Of a stretch of DNA of 64,000 bases, positions 59,447 through 64,000 are shown piece by piece (the stretch's first letter is position 1; every line of letters starts with the position of its first letter). The stretch is taken from contig JBGSQB010000029.1 of assembly GCA_041738285.1 (NCBI GenBank), positions 1-64,000 on the forward strand. The letters are read 5' to 3'. A program made the translations under genes and the position numbers. The notes under the pieces were generated by a model, which did no database searches, was not told the DNA's origin, and worked only from the letters and a program-made list of their open reading frames with translations. This DNA comes from SZUA-521 sp041738285 (lineage in GTDB: Bacteria; Pseudomonadota; Gammaproteobacteria; Pseudomonadales; Azotimanducaceae).

Positions 59447-61939
59447 TCAAATGGTCAGGCGCGCAATCTTACTCAAGCGTTCGAGTGATGCTGTCAGATC
59501 CGGTGAGGTAGTGAGTAGACCGTGCAGTGGGTCATCGGTCAGGCGTCGCATGCGCATGGCCGCATTTCGAAGGTGGAAGCGGCTGTTGGAAAGTCTAGCG
59601 CCGAGTTCAGCGCGGTGAATCGGCATCGACACCGATGCCGCCGGTTCGGCGCGCGCGCTGAATGGCGCCACCAGCAATCGGCCGTGACCGTTCTGCAGGT
59701 AGTCGATGTACACGCGCTGCTTGCGGCTCTTGACGACGCGATTGATCGTGGCGATCGCGGGTTGACGGGCGATGACGATGCGTGCAAACAGCTCGGCGAG
59801 GGTGCGTGACTGATCGTGAGTCAGCTGCGTGCCGAGCGGTATGAGCACGTGCAGCCCGGAGGCACCGCTGGTCTTGAGATAGCTCGGAAGTTCCACTTCA
59901 TCGGCGAGCGCAACGACGGCCTTGGCAACGGCGATCACGTGCTTGAAGGGCGCGTCCTTCGGGTCGAGGTCGAGCACGCACCAGTCCGGTCGTTCGAGGC
60001 TCGACACTCGGCTGTGCCAGGTGTGGATCGGGATCGCTCCCATGTTGGCGATGTAGCGCAGCGCAGCGGCGCTTTCGATCACGAAGTAGCGAACTTCGCG
60101 TTCCGCCCCTTCACTCCACAAGGTGACGCGGCGGATCCAATCCGGCACATAGTCGGGAGCGTCGCGCTGGTAGAACGACTTGCCGTGAATACCGTCCGGG
60201 AAGCGGGTCAGCACCACCGGCCGGTCGGCGAGGTAAGGCAGCATCCACGGTGCGATGGAGTCGTAGTAGTCAACGAGGTGTTGCTTGGTCAGTTGAAGTT
60301 CGGGAAAGAAGATCTTGTCCGGATGGGTGACGCTGACCTCGACAGGTTCGGCGACGATTGCAGCCGGTAGCGGGTCTTCGCCGCGGGCAATGCAGTCGCG
60401 TGGTGACTTGTCGGGACGCAGGCGCAGGAAAACGGGATGCCGCAGATGGCCGGCGCGGGTGACTTCACGATAGGCGACTTCGCAGACCAGTTCTCCTTGC
60501 ACCCAGGCAATGGCCCGATCGCTGGCGAGCTCGGGTCCGGGGGGTGCCTTGGAAAGTCGCGCCGCGAGTTCCGCACGCAGCGCGCCGGAGAATCCGGTAC
60601 CGATCCGGCCCGCGTAGCAGAGTTTTCCGGCGCGGTATTCCGCGACCGCGAGTGCCCCGATGTCTGACGAGGCTGCCTTCGCTGGGGTTGAACCGACGAT
60701 GACGAAGTCACCCGACTTCTGCGTGCGCACCTTGATCCAGTCGGCGGAGCGGGTGTGGCGATAAGGACTGTCGGCGCGTTTCCCGACCACACCTTCGAGG
60801 CCCAGTGCGCGCGCCGCTTCGAACGCCTTGCGGCCCTGACGTTCCACGTGTTGCGAATACCGCACGGGACCGGTTGTCGGGAGTATCGACTCGAGCAGCG
60901 CTTTGCGCTTGGCTAGCCGCAGTTCCGTCGTGCTATGGCCGAGCAGGTCGATCAGATCGAAGGCATACAGTGTCGCGCTGTGTCGACGTGCGGCATCTTC
61001 GATCGCGGTGCGTGTCAGCAGATTCACACGCTCGACCAGGGCTCCAAAGTCGGGACGGGCAGCGGTATCGTGGACGACCACTTCGCCGTCGATCGTGAAC
61101 GCATCGAACGGCAGCAACTTCAACGCATGTTCGAGTTCGGGGAATCGATCGGTCAGGTCGTGGCCATTGCGGCTGGACAGCGTCAGGCGCTGACCGCGCC
61201 GGCGGGCGATCAGACGATAACCGTCGTACTTGAACTCGAACAGCCATCCCTCACGGTCGAAGGGATCACCGGCGGTTGCGAGCATGGGCTTCACGTCGCG
61301 ATCAGTTGCCACGGGCAAGGACAATTTGCCAACTGCGCGCCGCGTGCGGTGGACGGCGCGTGCGGGCGCCGCGGCTTCTTCAACCGTGAGCCCGGAGTAA
61401 ACGGAGTCGGCGGGATAGGTGGATGCATCGGCTGCGAACGCATCGCGCTCCTTGATCAGCAACCACTCAGTCGCCTTCTTCATGCGCACCAGCGTCCAGC
61501 GACCACGCAGTTTGTAGCCGTGCAGATCGAACAGCAGCTTACCCTTTGCGAACCCCTGCGCCATGTCGAGTATCGGTTCGTACCTGCCGCGGTCCCAGAC
61601 GATGACGTGCCCGGCGCCATAGTTGCCATCGGGAATGTGGCCTTCGAAGTCGGCGTACTCGATCGGGTGGTCCTCGACGAACGCGGCAAAGCGCCTGTGG
61701 GCGGGATTCGCCGACGGCCCCTTCGGCACTGCCCAGGACCGCAACACGCCATCGAACTCGAGGCGCAGGTCGAAGTGCAGATGGCTCGCCCGATGTTGCT
61801 GCACGACGAAGATCGGGCGTTGAGGAGGCGCCGGGCTGCGGGCTGCAGTGCCAAACGGTTCCGGGGTCGACGAGGCGCTGCGCTTGTCGCGATATGACTT
61901 CAGGTTGTCGGCGTAGGGCCTTGGTTTTGTTGAGGGCAT
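59447..61939 (-). CDS. ligD: Multifunctional NHEJ DNA ligase D
   Basis: An 830-residue enzyme with three domains in order. A 3'-phosphoesterase (residues about 40-170) has the metal cluster QHRASHLHFDLRLE (His49, His53/55, Asp57). The ATP-dependent ligase (about 215-520) has the nucleotidyl lysine Lys237 in EFKYDGYR. The archaeo-eukaryotic primase-like polymerase (about 540-830) has FFPELQLTKQHLVDYYDSI and WCVLDLDPKDAPF. With Ku it joins double-strand breaks. Genes ligD and ku are divergent, 50 bases apart. The phosphoesterase-ligase-polymerase order is one common to many proteobacteria. Confidence 0.96.
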   Translation of the reverse strand: MPSTKPRPYADNLKSYRDKRSASSTPEPFGTAARSPAPPQRPIFVVQQHRASHLHFDLRLEFDGVLRSWAVPKGPSANPAHRRFAAFVEDHPIEYADFEGHIPDGNYGAGHVIVWDRGRYEPILDMAQGFAKGKLLFDLHGYKLRGRWTLVRMKKATEWLLIKERDAFAADASTYPADSVYSGLTVEEAAAPARAVHRTRRAVGKLSLPVATDRDVKPMLATAGDPFDREGWLFEFKYDGYRLIARRRGQRLTLSSRNGHDLTDRFPELEHALKLLPFDAFTIDGEVVVHDTAARPDFGALVERVNLLTRTAIEDAARRHSATLYAFDLIDLLGHSTTELRLAKRKALLESILPTTGPVRYSQHVERQGRKAFEAARALGLEGVVGKRADSPYRHTRSADWIKVRTQKSGDFVIVGSTPAKAASSDIGALAVAEYRAGKLCYAGRIGTGFSGALRAELAARLSKAPPGPELASDRAIAWVQGELVCEVAYREVTRAGHLRHPVFLRLRPDKSPRDCIARGEDPLPAAIVAEPVEVSVTHPDKIFFPELQLTKQHLVDYYDSIAPWMLPYLADRPVVLTRFPDGIHGKSFYQRDAPDYVPDWIRRVTLWSEGAEREVRYFVIESAAALRYIANMGAIPIHTWHSRVSSLERPDWCVLDLDPKDAPFKHVIAVAKAVVALADEVELPSYLKTSGASGLHVLIPLGTQLTHDQSRTLAELFARIVIARQPAIATINRVVKSRKQRVYIDYLQNGHGRLLVAPFSARAEPAASVSMPIHRAELGARLSNSRFHLRNAAMRMRRLTDDPLHGLLTTSPDLTASLERLSKIARLTI

Positions 61940-61989
61940 ACGGACCCTTGGGCTATAGTCCGGGCGTTACTCCAAGGAGGAGGCTTGCG
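61940..61989. promoter_or_regulatory. Shared ligD-ku promoter region with strong ku ribosome site
   Basis: This 50-base gap separates divergent start codons. On the plus strand AAGGAGGAGG at 61974-61983 stands 6 bases before the ku ATG and is the strongest Shine-Dalgarno in this part of the window. Promoter boxes are not clear; CTATAG at 61953 could be part of a -10. The close divergence suggests joint control of Ku and LigD. Confidence 0.55.
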
Positions 61990-62844
61990 ATGGCAGCGCG
62001 CGCTATCGGCTCGGGCACGATCTCGTTCGGCCTGGTTGCCATTCCGGTGAAGCTGTTCTCTACCGTCGATACCACCAAGGACGTGCACTTCAATTACTTG
62101 AGCAAGGATGGCTCGCGGCTGAAGCAGCAGTACATCCGCACGTCCGATGGCACGGTAGTCGAGCCCGACGACAAGGTCCAGGGATACGAATTCGTCAAAG
62201 GCCAGTACGTCATCTTCACCAAGGATGAGATCAAGGCGATGAATGTCGAGGCGACCAACGCCATCGACATCACCGAGTTCGTACCGCTTGCAGACGTCGA
62301 GCGCATCTACATCGACAAGGTCTACTACATGGGCCCGGACAAGGGCGCTGCCCGGTCCTATCACCTGTTGCGCGCGGCGCTGGCTGACAGCGGCCAGGCG
62401 GCGCTTGCCAAGTACGCTGCTCGCGGCAAGTGCTATCTCGTGCTGATCCGTCCGATGGGCGAGGGTCTGGTCATGGAACAGCTCAAGCACGCCGAGGAGC
62501 TGAGACCGTTTGCCGAAGTACCTCTCGATGTCTGCCCCGTCGATAAGAACGAACTGGAGCTGGCCAAGAAGATCATCGAACAGCGCACGAACGAAGCGTT
62601 TGAACCAGAGAAGTATCGCGATGAGATTCGTGCCCGGGTGCTCGATTTGATCGAGCAGAAGGTACAGGGCAAGGAAATATCTGTGCCGCCCGAAGAGCGA
62701 CCCGAAGCCAAGATCATCGATCTCATGGAAGCGCTCAAAGCCTCCGTTGCCGGCAAGGGATCCGCCGATGCCAAAGCGCGTAAGCCAGCGCGGCGAGCGC
62801 CTGCAAAAGGCGTTGCCAAGAAAGCGGCTCAACGCAAGAAGTGA
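61990..62844 (+). CDS. ku: Bacterial Ku protein
   Basis: A 284-residue homodimeric protein that binds DNA ends and recruits LigD for non-homologous end joining. ARAIGSGTISFGLVAIPVKLF is the family start, YEFVKGQYVIFTKDEI and RIYIDKVYYMGPDKG are typical, and the C-terminus is Lys/Ala-rich (RKPARRAPAKGVAKKAAQRKK), a DNA-binding tail usual in bacterial Ku. The TGA overlaps the next gene's ATG, so a MerR/TPR protein is made with it. Divergent from ligD. Confidence 0.97.
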   Translation: MAARAIGSGTISFGLVAIPVKLFSTVDTTKDVHFNYLSKDGSRLKQQYIRTSDGTVVEPDDKVQGYEFVKGQYVIFTKDEIKAMNVEATNAIDITEFVPLADVERIYIDKVYYMGPDKGAARSYHLLRAALADSGQAALAKYAARGKCYLVLIRPMGEGLVMEQLKHAEELRPFAEVPLDVCPVDKNELELAKKIIEQRTNEAFEPEKYRDEIRARVLDLIEQKVQGKEISVPPEERPEAKIIDLMEALKASVAGKGSADAKARKPARRAPAKGVAKKAAQRKK

Positions 62845-63662
62845 TGAGCGGATACGCGACCCGCGATGTCAGCGATCTGATTGGGCTGACACCCGATCAG
62901 GTGCGTCACTATGCCCATCGCGGATTGCTGCGTCCGAGTCGCGGCAAGGGCGGCGAATACCGGTTCTCCTTTCAGGACGTGGTGCTGCTGCGCACCGCCA
63001 AGGGGCTGCTCGATGCACGCGTTTCGGCGCGCAAAGCCTACAAGGTGCTGCTCAAACTCAAATCGGAACTCGACACCGTCAAGACGCTGACTTCGCTGCG
63101 CATCTACGCCGAAGGCAGCAACGTGGTCGTGCGTGAAGAGAACACGCTTTGGAATGCCGAGACGGGGCAGGGTCACCTCGACTTTTCCGTCAAGGGGCTG
63201 GCCGACAACGTCGCCGCGCTTGCCGAGCGCAACTTCGCGAGCGCCGAGGCGCTCGATGAGCTCGACAGCGACGACTGGTACAACCTTGGACTCGATCTGG
63301 AAGAGGTCGATCCCGAACGCGCACCGGAGGCGTACCAGCGTGCCATCGCGCTCGACGCAACCAATGCCGATGCCTACGTCAATCTCGGTCGACTGATGCA
63401 ACTGCGTGGCAACATCAAACAGGCGAAGAAGTGCTATGAGCGGGCGATCGTGGAGTCGCGAGATCATCCACTTGCGAACTACAATCTTGGCACACTGTTC
63501 GATGAACTCGAGGAGCTCGACATGGCGGTCGAGTACTACCGACGCGCCGATGCCGTACCCGACGCGCACTTCAACCTCGCGCGCATCTTCGAACTCAAGG
63601 GTGACGAACTCGCATCACTTCGGCACATGCGCCGCTATCGCGCGCTGCTGTCGAGCGAGTAA
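62844..63662 (+). CDS. MerR-type HTH protein with TPR domain, coupled to ku
   Basis: A 272-residue protein. The first 70 residues are a MerR-like winged helix (DVSDLIGLTPDQVRHYAHRGLLRPSRG then EYRFSFQDVVLLRTAKGLL). A linker domain of about 60 residues follows. TPR-like repeats then run to the end (DDWYNLGLDLEEVDPERAPEAY, AYVNLGRLMQLRGNIKQAKKCYERAI, ANYNLGTLFDELEELDMAVEYYRRA). No MerR effector domain or cysteines for metals are seen. It overlaps ku (TGATG), which suggests a partner in end joining or its control. Confidence 0.8.
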   Translation: MSGYATRDVSDLIGLTPDQVRHYAHRGLLRPSRGKGGEYRFSFQDVVLLRTAKGLLDARVSARKAYKVLLKLKSELDTVKTLTSLRIYAEGSNVVVREENTLWNAETGQGHLDFSVKGLADNVAALAERNFASAEALDELDSDDWYNLGLDLEEVDPERAPEAYQRAIALDATNADAYVNLGRLMQLRGNIKQAKKCYERAIVESRDHPLANYNLGTLFDELEELDMAVEYYRRADAVPDAHFNLARIFELKGDELASLRHMRRYRALLSSE

Positions 63663-64000
63663 CCCACCGCCGTCTCGATGATCAGTTCCATTGCTGCGCG
63701 CGTGCGTACCAGCGCGAGCTTCGACGTCGGCGGCACATGGACGAACCCGGCGATGATGTCCGGCCGGTCGGCCACCGCATGCATCAACCGGTAGAAGGTG
63801 TGATTGCACAGGTAGCCACCGGCGAAGTGGGATTCGGTCGTCGGGTATTCAGCACCGGTCAATGCATCGACCAACCGCCGCCGCGGTAGCCCGGTGGCGT
63901 AGGCGGCGGGGCCGGATGCGATGATCGCATCGTCTTCGAAACGCGTGCCGTCGATATCGGTGAGCAGCGCGTTCGATGCATTGACCGCAAAGCGTTCGAC
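63635..64000 (-). CDS. pcp: Pyroglutamyl-peptidase I (C15 family), 5' end cut by the window edge
   Basis: About 121 C-terminal residues are visible. Catalytic cysteine is in HFAGGYLCNHTFYRLMH and the histidine in GFVHVPPTSK, both as in family C15; LPRRRLVDALTGAEYPTTES precedes them. The enzyme removes N-terminal pyroglutamate from peptides. The stop at 63635 lies inside the 3' end of the TPR gene (28-base convergent overlap). The start codon is outside the window. Confidence 0.88.
   Translation of the reverse strand, partial: VERFAVNASNALLTDIDGTRFEDDAIIASGPAAYATGLPRRRLVDALTGAEYPTTESHFAGGYLCNHTFYRLMHAVADRPDIIAGFVHVPPTSKLALVRTRAAMELIIETAVGYSLDSSAR

Noticed and set aside
60935..61897. Open plus-strand frame of 320 codons opposite ligD
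   Set aside because: Antisense of the ligase and phosphoesterase domains; no own ribosome site or family.
1..64000. CRISPR arrays, tRNA, rRNA or prophage
   Set aside because: No regularly spaced direct repeats, no cloverleaf-like sequence with a CCA-type end, no ribosomal RNA and no phage structural gene was seen.

Overview
This 64 kb window is dense, GC-rich bacterial chromosome, most likely from a gammaproteobacterium. The clues are a YdbH protein and a separate YnbE-YdbL pair (proteobacterial intermembrane lipid transport), PEP carboxylase, Spy/CpxP-like and OmpR/CpxR-like envelope regulators, and several REP-type inverted repeats of the kind scattered through gammaproteobacterial genomes. 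Gene content (PhyH and TauD dioxygenases, a Rieske oxygenase, an LLM oxidoreductase, an Ltp2-like thiolase with DUF35, paired MaoC hydratases, a diiron operon) suggests an environmental heterotroph with oxidative lipid, steroid-like or aromatic catabolism. No rRNA, tRNA, CRISPR array, prophage or intact insertion sequence was seen.

Layout. 0-7.6 kb: HIT protein (cut by the window start), PhyH dioxygenase, secreted M20 peptidase, a decayed SulP permease, ppc, a YgjP-type metallopeptidase and mtfA. 7.6-15.7 kb: one translationally coupled unit of an AddB-like nuclease, an AddA-like helicase-nuclease and YdbH. 15.7-20.8 kb: catabolic oxidoreductases, ending in a Rieske oxygenase broken by an in-frame amber codon. 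20.8-28 kb: envelope and unknown proteins, including ynbE-ydbL, a TPR protein and an OmpA-family protein with a duplicated N-terminal domain. 28-32 kb: acyl-CoA genes (TesB, Ltp2-like thiolase joined to DUF35 across a G9 tract, two MaoC hydratases). 32-33.3 kb: PHP phosphoesterase and coaE. 33.3-37 kb: a compact six-gene operon of 2Fe-2S ferredoxin, diiron protein, a paralogue that has lost its metal-ligand glutamates, two SCP2-like small proteins and an FmdB-type zinc ribbon. This is the best candidate for an undescribed system. 37-44.4 kb: octaheme cytochrome-HEAT-TPR lipoprotein, cation-chloride cotransporter homologue, TauD dioxygenase, small membrane proteins and a sodium:solute symporter. 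44.4-47.5 kb: two-component system divergent from a Spy-like protein and an isoprenylcysteine methyltransferase-like protein, with GTAAC repeats between them. 47.5-50 kb: alpha-E and circularly permuted ATP-grasp pair. 50-57 kb: serine hydrolase, M32 carboxypeptidase and Sir2 in one overlapping unit, then two DUF6491 proteins with a one-POTRA outer-membrane barrel, then a GNAT. 57-64 kb: hybrid histidine kinase, LigD divergent from Ku, a MerR/TPR protein overlapping Ku, and a truncated pyroglutamyl peptidase.

How it fits together. The diiron operon, the Ltp2-DUF35 protein, the MaoC pair, TesB and the several oxygenases could form a pathway that hydroxylates and then shortens a bulky hydrophobic acyl-CoA; this is inference from neighbourhood. 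Ku, LigD and the AddAB-like pair are two different double-strand-break repair routes. Four families of inverted repeats (six elements) sit between genes, three of the four families at convergent gene ends.
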